DNA from: Lumbricus rubellus
Lineage: Eukaryota > Annelida > Clitellata > Crassiclitellata > Lumbricidae
DNA: 64,000 nucleotides
Assembly (NCBI GenBank): GCA_945859605.1
Contig: OX243824.1
Coordinates: forward strand, 5,339,080 to 5,403,079
Direction of reading: 5' to 3'
Below the pieces are notes generated by a model, which did not search any database, was not told where the DNA came from, and saw only the letters and a program-made list of their open reading frames with translations. Every line of letters begins with the position of its first letter. The first letter of the stretch is position 1. Position numbers and translations under genes: made by a program. Positions 11,438 through 22,521 of this stretch are shown here, piece after piece.

Positions 11438-12800
11438 TAACTTCTATGCACTCAATCTTATGTACATAAACTTCTGAAAGCAATTTAGAAATCTCTGTTG
11501 CTGAGTGAAATTTGTTATAGTATTGCTACAAATAATGATGATATATATTGTAGCGACGATGTCAATAAAAATAATTATAATATAATATGAACCATTTCAG
11601 TGGATTTACCCTCTCTTTTACCCTCTCTTCATGAGCTAGCACTGCACATCAATTCCATTTGCTATCCAAGGAACCGGATCTTGATGAATTCTGTCTGTTC
11701 GAGAAATATCAGTCCTACAATTAGTACTGCTGAGAGTTGATAATTAGGTACTTCGAGATATTGTGTGCTGAAAATTTATTATACTTGAACTCTGTCAACT
11801 TTGCATATCAAGCAGACTAGACTATCCCTTAGTACAAACATAGCTAGATACAAAGGCAATGTTGTGGTTTGGGTTAGGTTAAGGTATAAAATGAACGGGT
11901 ACACTCAGTACCTGGCACTGGCTCAACTACGTTCTTCATGAGGAGTATGCGAATGGGCCCCAGTTGGCACATGAGCGGTGTTAAGTGGTATGTATAAGGT
12001 TAATCAGTGTCCTGACGATCCTGCAAATTGAGTAGAACATATAGGATGTATCGAATGGAGTCAGCATCACAATGACATAATGATGTCTGCCTTCAGTCAT
12101 CCTTGTGAATGCGCTTGGTAGAACCGGCCGTTTGTATTTACGTTGGAATATGCAGTCAAGTTGTTCATTCAAATGTTCCATGTGTTCAGTGTCTTTTGCA
12201 ATGAAGTTCTCGTGGGTGAAGAGACCAAGATCGTTTATCTTGCCACCTGCATTAATCCTATTTCGGAGACGTAACGTGACTTTATCTGTGTTGGGTTAGG
12301 TTAGGGTTACAAAAGAAAAGATCATTGGCTCAGTCCACCTCCGCATCCATCTGGCTATTTCCTGTTGTTGAGGTTGACTCCTGGGTTCCAGTGTGGATAG
12401 TTGATGTTGCCGGAATGTCTCCTTCTGTCATATCTTGTTTCTTAGGTTCTTCATGTCACCCCTACAAAGAGAAACCTCGGCCGCAGTAACCGTGTCTATG
12501 GTGTTGTTGTTATGTTAGCTATTGAGTGGTCAAGTAAGGTGAAGTGTTTGGCTAGCTATTGAGGTGTCCTTAAGGGTTATTACATTAGATCTGTGGTACG
12601 TCGGCCTTTCGCAGAGTTGTCTCAATGTTTCTCCAACGTATTGTTTACTGCATATAATTACATGTTACTAGATCACTACATCAAAGCAAATCAGGCATAA
12701 GGATAAGATAGTGAGCAAGATGGTGATGCTTTGGATTTCATGGTTTAACAGGAAACGAACGTTTTCTACAGGTCTTCTAAATTAGTTCTCGATCGTCATC
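11438..12800. other. No gene supported
   Basis: Unique-looking AT-rich DNA. Short frames at 11981-12299 lack motifs and paralogues. No RNA gene seen. Confidence 0.45.
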
Positions 12801-12849
12801 ATAAAGTCCGCTACACTTGCAAAATTTCACTTGCAATTTAAGGAGATTC

Positions 12850-12925
12850 CAACGCTTCATCAACTGCTTCAGTACTGTTGAGCATGTGTTCTACAGCTGT
12901 TCCAAAACCATTTTCGGTAATATCG
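12850..12925 (-). pseudogene. Decayed copy of coiled-coil exon type G
   Basis: The minus strand reads GFGTAVEHMLNSTEAVDEA and then a stop. It is clearly related to GFRTAAEHMFNRIEAINEVY at 18222 and the copy at 25569. The acceptor AG found in those copies has become atg here, so this copy is probably not spliced in. Confidence 0.5.
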
Positions 12926-12949
12926 ACTATCTATAAGCAGTACGTCCAC

Positions 12950-13012
12950 CTGTTCTTGTAATGATTTTTCATTCATTATGACGTCATTTAGATGCTTATA
13001 AGATTCGGTCAA
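12950..13012 (-). CDS. Coiled-coil exon type H, copy 1
   Basis: The minus frame reads LTESYKHLNDVIMNEKSLQEQ and ends at CAG followed by gtggac. Copies at 13235-13273 (NVIVTSQKSLQEQ) and 15685-15745 (LTESYKHLNAIMTSQKSLQK) preserve this frame while the DNA has diverged, which argues for coding origin. The protein family is not recognised; composition and spacing fit a coiled coil. The start border is uncertain, with no strong acceptor. Confidence 0.4.
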
Positions 13013-13234
13013 CACAAGTGAATTTCAGTGAATACGTGCTGCAGCAAGAAACACTGCCGGAATATAGTCTGACTTTGCTGTAATTAAGATCTGTTTCTAT
13101 CAGCCTTCTGGCAAATACCATATTATCCTAATCATAAATACAAGAGGCAAAATTGATACAGCCAACTACTGATGTAATATAGAAATTGTTAAGAATGAAA
13201 TCAACATGCAGAGTAGAAATGAAATACTGTGAAC

Positions 13235-13273
13235 CTGTTCTTGTAATGATTTCTGGCTCGTCACGATGACATT
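13235..13273 (-). CDS. Coiled-coil exon type H, copy 2
   Basis: A 39-nt open segment encoding NVIVTSQKSLQEQ, with an acceptor-like ggcattttcag before it and donor gttcac after it. It is homologous to the exons at 12950 and 15685. A surrounding segment (caagtgtcatagcagat and the sequence leading to the SINE) is repeated at 37700-37860, so this piece moved as part of a larger duplicated block. Confidence 0.4.
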
Positions 13274-13390
13274 CTGAAAATGCCAAAGCAACAAGTGTCA
13301 TAGCAGATGGCAAGATTGCTTTCCACTGGACTGGGCTTCAAATAATTCATAAAAAATACCTTGGATAATACTTAGATAACAGAGGAGGCA

Positions 13391-13556
13391 GGGTGGTGTA
13401 GGGGCACGTTTGGTGCGGGTTTAAATCCACCTCAAACCATCACATAGAGACCCTGAGCAAGTCCTTCACTTGTCATTGCTCAAGCGCTTCAGCGTGATGT
13501 GCTGTAGTTGGGAGCGCCTCCGAGTAGAAATCTTGGAATGGGTGCTATAATGAGTG
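13391..13556 (+). mobile_element. SINE family 1, copy 3 (internal deletion)
   Basis: A plus-oriented copy starting gggtggtgtaggggcacgtt, with part of the tRNA-like arm deleted before gcgggtttaaatccacctc and ending ggtgctataatgagtgag. It lies immediately 3' (in gene sense) of a type E exon, the same arrangement as at 13702 and 37847. Confidence 0.75.
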
Positions 13557-13574
13557 AGTTGATGAATCCTATTA

Positions 13575-13690
13575 CCTGTCCATGTCCACGTTGATGCTCC
13601 ACTAAGCTTTTCAACGAAGCTGCCTGAGCCTCCAAGGACTCCTTAGTTGTTTTTGACATGATTGGCGTAGAAGGTCAGCTTCTCTGGAGT
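13575..13690 (-). pseudogene. Coiled-coil exon type E, copy 1 (frameshifted)
   Basis: The minus strand reads ADSREADLLRQSC and, after a one-base shift, KTTKESLEAQAASLK, with terminal SLVEHQRGHGQ before donor gtaatagg. It aligns with the intact exon at 26571-26705 along its length. The frameshift and the SINE joined to its 5' side (13702-13892) suggest a dead copy. Confidence 0.55.
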
Positions 13691-13701
13691 CCGCCTTCTC
13701 T

Positions 13702-13892
13702 GGTGCCTTGGAGCAAGAAGGTTGCGGGTTTAAATCCACCTCAAACCATCACATCGAGACCCTGAGCAAGTCCTTTACTTGTCATTGCTGAAGTGCTTCG
13801 GTGTGAACCTCCATTTTAGTGTATGTGCTGTAGTTGGGAGCGCTTCCGAGTAGCAATCTTGGAAGGAGTGCTATAACGAGTGCACATATATA
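13702..13892 (+). mobile_element. SINE family 1, copy 4 (5'-truncated)
   Basis: Begins inside the tRNA-like head at ggtgccttggagcaagaagg, with box B gcgggtttaaatccacc, and runs to tgctataacgagtgcacata. It is plus-oriented and sits between two type E exon copies. Confidence 0.8.
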
Positions 13893-13955
13893 CTTAACAA
13901 AATTGTCAAAATTGTCAAAAATACCTCTTTCACCGTTGAGTTGACCTATGATGTT

Positions 13956-14096
13956 ACATTACATGTCCCAGCTGTTGTTTCACCAATTCAACAACATCCT
14001 CTTCAATCATTTTCAACTCGGTTGTTTTTTACTTGCAAGTCAAAACAGATCTGCTTAAGTTGTCCGCATCTCTTGAATTCGCCTTCAGCTTCATGA
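13956..14096 (-). pseudogene. Coiled-coil exon type E, copy 2 (one in-frame stop)
   Basis: After catgaag the minus strand reads LKANSRDADNLSRSVLTCK, a stop, then KTTELKMIEEDVVELVK and QQLGH before gtaatg. Alignment with the exon at 26571-26705 covers the whole length. The acceptor AG and donor GT remain, but the stop makes this copy non-functional unless skipped. Confidence 0.5.
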
Positions 14097-14188
14097 TGGA
14101 AATCAGACATCAGTATTAACTTCGGAAATAATGAGTGCTCATACATATTACATACATACATACATACATAACAAAAGACCTCTGTCAT

Positions 14189-14640
14189 TCACCGTTGAGT
14201 TGACGAATCCTATTACCTGTCCACTTTGGCGTTCTATCTCCTCCTCTATGACTTTTAAAGATGCTTTCGTTAAATGGGTGCTATAATTCACCGTTGAGTT
14301 GACGAATCCTATTACCTGTCCACTTTGGCGTTCTATCTCCTCCTCTATGACTTTTAAAGATGCTTTCGTTAAATGGGTGCTATAATTCACCGTTGAGTTG
14401 ACGAATCCTATTACCTGTCCACTTTGGCGTTCTATCTCCTCCTCTATGACTTTTAAAGATGCTTTCGTTAAATGGGTGCTATAATGAATGCTCATACATA
14501 CATGACAAAATACCTCTGTCATTCACCGTTGAGTTGACGAATCCTATTACCTGTCCACTTTGGCGTTCTACGACTGACACCATCTTCTCCTCAATGATTT
14601 TCATCGAGGCCGTCTGAGCCGTGGATGGTGTACGATGCAT
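14189..14640 (-). repeat. Tandem 99-bp repeats of exon E 3' end, plus a fourth copy
   Basis: Three exact-phase 99-bp units (starts near 14189, 14288, 14387) each carry, on the minus strand, KASLKVIEEEIERQSGQ, donor gtaatagg and adjoining intron. 99 is a multiple of three, so one frame runs open through all three. A fourth copy at 14523-14640 follows SINE-tail sequence and reads TASMKIIEEKMVSVVERQSG then the same donor. None of the repeated units has an obvious acceptor. Confidence 0.85.
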
Positions 14641-14898
14641 GCGTTAATAAGCATTCACCCTCGGATTATCGCTGAACCTTGAACTGGTGATCTTTATTCC
14701 ACAGTCATTATATTACATGGGTCCTTTTTTAAAGGCTCAACATTTCTTCTTCACAGCAAAACTGTAACTGCATAGGTCGTGGATGGTGTGCGATGCATGC
14801 GTTGATAAGTATTCATCCTTCGGATTATCGCTGAACCTTGAACTGGTGATCTTTATTCGACAGTCATTACATGGGTCATTTCTAAAAGGCTCAATGAC
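14626..14898 (-). repeat. Two-copy repeat with possible coding content
   Basis: A segment of about 120 bp (gtggatggtg, gatgcatgcgtt, ggattatcgctgaaccttga) occurs at 14626-14745 and 14780-14898. The second copy gives an open minus frame with RNDPCNDCRIKITSSRFSDN; the first has several stops. The segment adjoins a type E exon copy and may be another duplicated exon. Function unknown. Confidence 0.6.
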
Positions 14899-15684
14899 TG
14901 CTACTGGAAGCTGCAACGAATCCTCTGCTGCATGTATTTCGTAAGTCATTTCCAGTGTCCTGCAAATATATGCAAGTAAGGTTGAGCACTAGGCAACAAC
15001 TGGCTAAGCTAGACCTGACCATTCTCTCTTCCCAATTTCCATCTATGATTTTTTCCTGTGGTACGTGACCAAGGCTGTGTAGCCAGGGTTTTATTTCGGG
15101 CGGTGTAGAGAGGGAGACAATGCTATCGATTATGACAGATTTTGTCAAAATCATCGGTCACATACCTCCGACTAGTCACTGCTTCAACACGAAAATTGGT
15201 GAAATGATATCTTGTCTGTGCGAAATAAATTTCTTGAAGTCGTGAAGTCCAGTGTAACTTACAGGGTTCTTTGGAGGTAGGGGATCATTACCTTTGTTTC
15301 ACATACACCCTAATGTTGTATCAATGAACAATCTGGCAACACAAGTCAGGATTTAATAATACATACAAAAGGCAAGATTGAGCACAATCTGGCAGACAAT
15401 TTCGCATAGGCTGTTGGATAATCTTAAGCCCATTGTGATTACCGGTATGCATGGAAAAGCAATGAAGTAATTGACAGCTGTCTTTCCTTAGCATTACTAA
15501 TGTAATTCTATGCAATTAGTAATATCCATAGCAACGCTCACTACCCATTCTCATAAAAATGTACGTGCCTATTCATCCTAATCATAAATGCAAGAGGCAA
15601 AAATTGATGCAGTCAACTACTGACATAATATAGAAGTTGTTTCGAATGAAATCAACATGCATAGTTGCAGACAGTAGAAGTGAA

Positions 15685-15745
15685 CTGCTTTTGCAACGAT
15701 TTCTGGCTCGTCATGATGGCATTTAGATGCTTGTAAGACTCCGTC
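15685..15745 (-). CDS. Coiled-coil exon type H, copy 3
   Basis: The minus strand reads LTESYKHLNAIMTSQKSLQK, nearly identical to the copy at 12950-13012. The preceding ttagctgtctgtgttgacggag could serve as acceptor. The donor GT seen in the other two copies is replaced by cagtt here, so splicing at this copy is doubtful. Confidence 0.35.
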
Positions 15746-16139
15746 AACACAGACAGCTAAAATTTGAAAAGCACAGATAAACTCCTGATTATCTAATGCG
15801 GAGAAAATCATAAAATCATGTGCCAAAATCAACTGCTAAGATCAAGATCAAGTTTTCTGATCAAGATTAGCTGCTGCATAAAAAAGCTACAGCTATGATC
15901 AAGCTCTACTGTTAAGATCAGCAGCGCATGAAGTCAGAAGGATTGTCTTGCAACCGTATCTTTTGACAGTCAATTTCACCCGTTTTAGATTTAATTTTCG
16001 TAAGAGTGTTGCCATACTTGTAAGTTTCGAAGAACGGTCATCTTATTAGTGAGATTTTGTGGACGTATGTGTTTAGAACAAGAGTAATATTGAAAGGAAT
16101 AGAGTGTGTGCACAGGAACTGGGTAATATTTCTGACATC

Positions 16140-16603
16140 GTTTAAATCAATTTACATTTGCCAATACAAGTAACATTTGATTAGGATTCATTTGCGTGAG
16201 GATTCTTGTTTTATGGTAAAAAATTGTTGATGTGATTGAAAGTCATACTGGAAATGCCATCTAATCTACTGCATGCACTTTACTTGCTGTGTTAAACTCT
16301 TGCTTCGATACGGATTAACATATTATCTACAGCAGTTCTAAAACCCATATATAATTTGTAATATTCACTTTCCGAAAGTGGTAGAAAACACATTCACATG
16401 AACTGGATTGTTGCCAAAGAAATGCTTAATCATTTTGACACTGTAGGACGATTGGGGAGATCTCCTTTGCTTATGAAAAGCCTGCAGGAATTGTTTTTTT
16501 GGCAAGCAATTTCGGAGGTTTCTGAAATTTTGAGCAGCTGTTGTATACTGCTTGAAATACAAGTCTTCTCTTGTTCTTCATCATAATCCGTTGTGGGCTG
16601 AAA
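16140..16603 (-). pseudogene. Duplicated exon block (types F and G), left half
   Basis: Homologous to 24720-25210. The minus strand holds an open type F segment, DEEQEKTCISSSIQQLLKIS then RLFISKGDLPNRPTVSK and a stop, matching the copy at 25046-25215 in the same frame. It also holds a decayed type G exon near 16330 whose acceptor is lost. The block is split from its right half (17870 onward) by a transposon insertion. Confidence 0.55.
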
Positions 16604-17869
16604 CAGTGGGATCATCCAATCATAAATTCTTTAAACCGCAGGCCTACTTTCAGCCGGGCACCCACCCTAAGTGTCTAAGGAGAAATCACGCTGCTCCTGA
16701 AATTCATTTTAGCCGTTTTTAATAGCGATATTTAGCCTACAGCAAAAAATTTAATAAAGAGTATTTTAAATACCTCGACAACAGGCGTTCACAGCAGCAA
16801 GGTGGAACCGAAACACCGGTTAAGACGAACCAAACGACGGCTTCTGAACAGAGCAGTCGTCTCAGGAACAGAACACAGCCAAAACTAAACTCTCTATCGT
16901 CAAACCCAGGGTTGCCAGATTTCAGAAAAACTTTGTCGCGAGATCTCGACAAAAAGTCGCGAAAATCGCGAGATTATCACGAAAAAAGTCGCGAAAATCG
17001 CGAGCTTTTCTACATGCCTTACAAAACGCTTTTCCTCGCTGGAGGGATCACTGAAAGCATCACGTCGTAAAAAACACGTCACTAATATTTTAATGGTACC
17101 ACGAGTCTTTCCTGGAGTCTGTTGCACATTAAGTATTTTGCATTCAGTAATGAATTTCACTGCAATTTCCAGTAACGATTAAATTGGTGTACAAGCCATA
17201 AATGAATCGTACATGTAGCCTATATAAGGGTTAGGTCTATGTATTGCAGTGAATTGGGAGTGATCGAATCTGCCTTCACAATCTGGGAGTCGTTCCCAAT
17301 TCTTGTTGCATAATTTAACGTATTTCACCCACTTTCCCATAACGTGAGTTAGAGAACAATCTAGGCCTATAGTAGGCCTACGTTTGCAAAATAGGCCAGG
17401 TGCCCGCGTACTTCGTGCATGAAAGATGAAGTTTATAATTGGCGGCAAATTTCTTGGAGCTTAACCCATTCCCGCCGGATCGGGTCACCCGCGACCCGAT
17501 TAACAGGATAGGTATCAAAACAATTCCGGCGGGAAAGGGTTAATAGAAACGCGCCAGTCGGAATATACATGATGAAAACATTGACGTAAAAATATAGATG
17601 ACAAGCAATTTAGGGCTTACGGTAAATTAGTCCGTTCTACTTAGAGAATTAATGCCCTTATTATTAGGTAGACAACGCCACACACAACTGGTCACGGTAA
17701 TTTTAATCTACAGCGGTGAATTTATGAGATTTCAAAATGTCGCCGTGGCGACCGCGAGACAAGTCAAAAGTCGCCCAAAAAGCGCGAGGTCGCGAGGACG
17801 AAATTTTCAGTCGCGAGCACTTTCAAAAGTCGCCCAATTCGCGCTTTTCGCGACGACCTGGCAACCCTG
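16604..17869. mobile_element. Composite hAT-type element with 8-bp TSD
   Basis: A 1266-bp insertion flanked by perfect 8-bp duplications ggctgaaa (16596-16603 and 17870-17877). The paralogous empty site at about 25217 has the sequence once. Ends are CAGTGGGATCATCC on the left and, reversed, CAGGGTTGCCAGG on the right. An internal CAGGGTTGCCAG at 16917 looks like the original left end. The first 313 bp equal the dispersed element at 3877-4197. No transposase is encoded; tcgcgaaaatcgcg-type motifs repeat inside both ends. Confidence 0.8.
17461..17543. mobile_element. Miniature piggyBac-type MITE, copy 2 (intact)
   Basis: TTAA at both ends, with inverted termini CCCATTCCCGCCGGA and TCCGGCGGGAAAGGG, a core palindrome gggtcacccgcgaccc, and only 83 bp in total. 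It lies within the composite hAT element, so it is a nested insertion. It is too small to encode protein and must depend on a transposase elsewhere. Confidence 0.8.
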
Positions 17870-18300
17870 GGCTGAAAGCCCGTAGGTGTCCACTGCGCAT
17901 TTGACTACTTTCTTCCATGATTCCCTTTCTTGTGCCTGGTGTGTCAGTTCCTGCATATTCATACAAAATACAAGTGCATAGTATAATGCATATTGTCCAC
18001 ACTCGAATCGGCGGACCAAACAAAAGCATAAGGATCGCATAGTGAGCAAGATGGCGATGCTCTGACTTTCGTTGTTGAACAGCAAACTAATGTTGTTTAC
18101 CTTCTAAATCAGTTGTCAATAATTATCATCAACTTGCAAAATTCCACATCCAGCAGGAAATTCATACACTTCATTAATTGCTTCAATACGGTTAAACATG
18201 TGTTCTGCAGCTGTTCTAAAACCTGTAAACTCGTATCTGCAATTTCACTGTCTGAATTTGGTATAAAACGCATCAGCATTAGTTAGTCACTCGGTGTGTG
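17870..18300 (-). other. Duplicated exon block, right half, with type G exon
   Basis: Matches 25210-25640. The best coding piece is the type G exon starting at 18222 on the minus strand. After acceptor gagtttacag it reads FRTAAEHMFNRIEAINEVYE then FPAGCGILQ. The start phase (two bases of a split Gly codon) fits a preceding phase-1 exon, as seen at 25680. The donor is not clear: the frame meets a stop about six codons after FPAGCGILQ. Confidence 0.5.
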
Positions 18301-18689
18301 CAATACTTTAAAACCGTTTATCCACCTTTTAATTAGATATTGTTGCGTATTGTGTGCTTCTTTTTTCCAACCATCTCTACTCAACTGCCTCGTTCAGGGT
18401 CAATTTTAAAGGTGCATCTTAAGCTAGCAAAATTAGTAACAATGTAGCAATATTAAACAGTTAGCAAGGCATTTGGTCCCTGTGTGGCTAGCCATGGAGA
18501 AACATTAGGAGGTTTTTTATGAAAATTCATGTAATTATGATGAAGAGCGTGAGGTTACCTGCCATTGTGCGTTACATCCACATGGAGGGAAGAGAGTGTC
18601 TAGGAAAACAGATCTCAGAGGAAAATGTGAAAGATCTCGAGATGCAAGGGCATTTTGTAGAGCTATGAGTACAGCTAAATTGTTTCCTT

Positions 18690-18892
18690 TATCCTCGATC
18701 ATTTGTCAAGTCAATTGTTCCCCTTGCTGTCCGTCCAAGTGATGACGTACCCTCATTTTTATTGTCCATACAGCGTAGTCTTGGTCTGCCTTTGTTTCTT
18801 TTTCCTTTGGATCTTGCACATAGTGTGAATTGTGTGGAATTCGATGAGTTGGGATTTACTCTACATGTCCAAACCAAGCCAGTGTCTTTCAA
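18690..18892 (-). pseudogene. LINE C-terminal relic (GRPRLR motif)
   Basis: The minus strand reads KGKRNKGRPRLRCMDN with RTARGTIDLTNDRG following. GRPR-x-R-W/C-x-D-N is the post-RT segment of L2/RTE-type elements. Upstream sequence on this strand (18810-19250) is repeated at 26115-26480, where the GRPR part is absent. A short dead fragment; clade uncertain. Confidence 0.55.
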
Positions 18893-19263
18893 TAATCATG
18901 CTAAGGCACGAAATAGCCAATTCTGTGCTGAAGTGCCGTTAAACCCAATCAATCAATCAATTGTCTAGCAGTGCTGTTTCGATGCTGCATGTGAGTGATG
19001 TGCTAGTTGTCTGTTCTCGGTTGCTCCTCTAGTCTAACAGTTAGAGCAAACCTCTAGGTGAATGGTGGCTTTCAACTGACTCTGAATGTCAAAAAGTTAG
19101 GAAATGACTAAATCAAAGCCATTATTCAATCCAGAAATTAATATGAAGCACAACTAATGGAACGGAAATAAGAACAAATAGCTCTAAGAAAATGGAAACG
19201 GGCAAAGCCCAACAGATAGATTGCAGACCTCATCCTGTATATGAACAATGTGTCTCTCTAGCA

Positions 19264-20099
19264 CAGGGATGTCAAAGAGCTGGCCCGCGGGCCATTTCTG
19301 GCCCGCTAACGATTTTTTTCTGGCCCGCGGAGCCTTTCCTAAAGATTACAAAATTTGAGGATAAAAGTTCAAATTTTGATATTTTACAGTCGGCGCCAAA
19401 TACATGGAATTTTTTTCTAAATGACGTCACTTGCTCAGACGCACACTCGCACAGCTCTTTTATTTGTAGACTGTGTGTATCTGTCATAATCTGTGGTTTC
19501 CGGTTGGTTGACAAAATTATGAAAGTTACAAAACACTTATAATATTTAAAATGTTGTCAAAATTTAATAAGAAACGAAAGCGGACATTAAATGAAGACCT
19601 TTTCGCGATATTTGGATGGATATGTATTTCTTTGGTGAATACAACAGTTATCCAGTATTCCAGTAGGCCTATGTTTAATTTGTGAGGAAAACGATAGCGT
19701 TGTGAAGGGATAGGCCTACAAGACTTAAACTTAAGGTGATAATTTTTTTATTGCAAGCTTACTGGTAGACTGTGAGCCATTTATTTTATGACAATAACTA
19801 GATTTAATTACCTTAGGCTTAGACCAAAAGCTTTACGAGTTCTATGTCATGTCCACGACTGATAATGAAAATCAAAATTAAGATTTTATAAGCCTCCCTA
19901 TTTGGCTGTTTTGTATGCTAAAAATTGCACCATTTGAGATTTACTTATACAAAAATTTTATGGGAATTGGCTGACCAAGCCTGGAGCTCCCTCTCAAATC
20001 ACTATACCCAATTTTTCTCACGAGTTTCGGCACCCTGGCCCGCCACTTGTTGGAAGATGTTCATTCTGGCCCGCCACTCAAAAAGGTTTGACACCCCTG
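19264..20099. mobile_element. hAT-type MITE, 836 bp, with perfect 8-bp TSD
   Basis: Flanked by ctctagca on both sides (19256-19263 and 20100-20107). Termini are CAGGGATGTCAAAGAGCTGG and, reversed, CAGGGGTGTCAAACC. Subterminal tggcccgc motifs repeat at both ends. CAGGGGTGTCAAA with GGCCCGC repeats is characteristic of non-autonomous hAT elements. No transposase ORF is present; the short frames inside are incidental. It split a copy of the 18810/26115 repeat. Confidence 0.93.
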
Positions 20100-20233
20100 C
20101 TCTAGCAGTATTCAACTTCTATAGAGGTGAATGTCAACTGACTCTGAATATAACAAATATAATGAAATTCAATCAAAACCATAATGCAATACAGAAATGA
20201 AGCCCAGCAACTCGGAGAGATAGATGTCAGATC

Positions 20234-20560
20234 TCATCCAGCATGAGAACGATGACGTTTCTTGTTTTCTGTAGTGTTGAAATCGCTGCGATCTTCCATG
20301 GCCAATTTATTTCGTCTGTTGGAATTCTTCACTTGCCCTGTTTTCGCATTGTCCAGAGTTCTTATCCATTCAGGCAAAACAATTGTACTATTATCTTGTA
20401 TATTTTTCTCTTGGTAAAGGCTTGTAAGGCATCTAAAATTCTTCTTTGTATGTCTAATCTTTGCTGCCATTAGCCCTCCAATGTGGATGACTTGCTCAAC
20501 CTGCTCAACTTCTTCGTGGATGTTGATAGTTGTTGGTCTCCATCTTTTATATCCCAGCAA
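20234..20560 (-). pseudogene. Possible LINE RT-associated fragment
   Basis: An open minus frame of 108 codons with INIHEEVEQVEQVIHIGGLM and RHTKKNFRCLTSLYQ. The pattern resembles the segment of RTE/CR1-type proteins where a short substrate motif precedes a (Y/I)LG and a run of basic residues, but key residues are not conserved. It could instead be part of an unknown gene. Confidence 0.3.
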
Positions 20561-20650
20561 ATCAGAGACCAGCCATTCATTTGCATTGACTCATGCTTCA
20601 GTGTTTGGCTAGATATGCACGGGGAAATTATATACATCCTTGTTGTACTG

Positions 20651-20681
20651 ATTTTCGATATATATATATATATATATATGA
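20651..20681. repeat. (AT)n microsatellite
   Basis: About 15 AT dinucleotides. A second (AT)n run is at 42101-42131. Confidence 0.9.
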
Positions 20682-21534
20682 TGTAAAAGTTTGATTAGTT
20701 CGATCAATTGATTGGTTTATTAGAAGTATTAAGATGACAAAGATGCAACCTAAACAGACGATAATGTAACTGTTCATCACATTTATGGACTCGTAGCGAA
20801 AGGATAAAATATTATGTTTATGCTTATGCAGATTACATGCGATGGAATTATGATGATCTTGAATATATATAGGCAACGAGAAGCAATGTGTTCCAGCTCG
20901 AAGGTTATGTCTGTTACTAAAAAGAGGAGTCCTGAAGTAAAGACCGCAGGACATGGCTTGTTGTTTGATTCTTGTATTCCTGCATTTTGCATCACAGTCC
21001 ACATTCCATCGTACCATATGCTTTTGGATGTTTGTTTGACATTTATGATGTTGATGTTCAAGGGCTTTCTGGTCGTGTTCTATGATTTTTTGAGAATCTG
21101 TCTCATTGTGGAGTTTATCAGATGGGCTCTTTCAACATGAACTGCCTCATTCGGTTTTGTATCAGGCAGTCAAGACTTTTAGTGTAATGCTCTGTATACT
21201 AATGCCTCTTTAATATTTCCATTCTTGTTTTTCCATTTACTTTGCAGTTTTGTATATCCACTATACAGTCTTGAACATCCACTTTCTTGTGTATGCTGGG
21301 ATGATTGCCAATTTTTGCCCAACTTTTTTGTGTTCTGTTTATCCTGAAGGCTTCTTTGCTTTGTTGTTCCAACTAGTTGTTTTTCTCTTCTGGAAGTTTC
21401 CTTTCGATTTTGAAACCTTGTCACCTTGTCATAGCAGATGCAAAGCTACAACTAAAGTCCACACACACCATTGCTTTCCATTGGACTTGGCTTCAAATAA
21501 TTCAATTAAATAATACCTTAGATAATTGAGCTTG

Positions 21535-21640
21535 CCAAGCTTCTAACGAGACTTTCTCTGACTTACAAGTCATTACAGATCGACTTAGAAGGTCAGCTTC
21601 TGTGGAGTCATCCTTCAACCAGACACGAAATGTTAACGTC
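21535..21640 (-). CDS. Coiled-coil exon type E, copy 4 (diverged)
   Basis: The minus strand reads KDDSTEADLLSRSVMTCKSE then KVSLEAWQAQLSK, followed by gtatt. No stop in this frame. It aligns with LKANSRDADNLSRSVLTCK at 13956-14096 and with the exon at 26571-26705. The acceptor region is shortened relative to the latter and only ggttgaag supplies an AG, so its use is uncertain. Confidence 0.45.
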
Positions 21641-22521
21641 AGAAAAATTCATCTACCGTATCTATCCAGCATTTAGCAAAGTACATCTAATGGCACCATC
21701 TTCATTGTCCGTCGTGACTTGCAGCTTCTGAAGTTGATTTATTCTTCTTAGGATGACCTGTGCGCACGTTCCTTCTCGAGTAACCATGACTGCTTGTCAC
21801 AACTAACTTAAACTGTAAAGAATGTCTTTTATCGTTCCCAACGTTCGATAGCACCGTCCGTAGTAAGTTTCACGTCTTGTCAAGATGTTCTCGCCAATAT
21901 GTTCTCGCAACTTAATACCGACGAGATGCAACAGTTAGAGTTCTTTTAACACACCACTGCTTGCTAACAGCAATTCAGGGTGCACACATCATAGTACTTG
22001 GGACAATCTGAGTCGGTCTCCTTATCATATTCGTTATTCAGGCCTCGTTGAAATGAAGAATTCCATGCCACCAACTGTTGTTCATCATCTACTTCTAAAA
22101 TATTTAAATTATCTCGGTCACAGAACTGTACAGCCAGTGACATAGTAAGTTATTCCAAACGTAAACTATCGCACTGCAGTGATTTATAGTCGTTACTGTT
22201 CCTTAGCAGGGCTATCATGTCTGTATTTCTGCTCCAGTTCAAACTGCTGTGTATGATAAATGCCTGCCCAACACAAAGTCACCAGAACTACCTTTTGATG
22301 GATTCTAGGCAAAGAAGGCAGACTGAAACTCGAGAACTAATTCAAAAATGAAAATTTAAAAAATCTTACTATTTCTAAGAGTAATAGAGAGAAAGACATA
22401 GAGATATAGAGATGGAGTAAAAGCTCGAGAAAGAAAGAACAAGCAAGAGGAAGAGAGATACAGACAGACGGAGACAAGCACAGACATTAGCTGTAAAGAG
22501 GATAGAGTTGACCTTACTGAC

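Noticed and set aside
14189..14640. Possible CRISPR-like array of direct repeats
   Set aside because: Repeats are adjacent 99-bp copies without spacers and contain exon sequence; the genome is eukaryotic.
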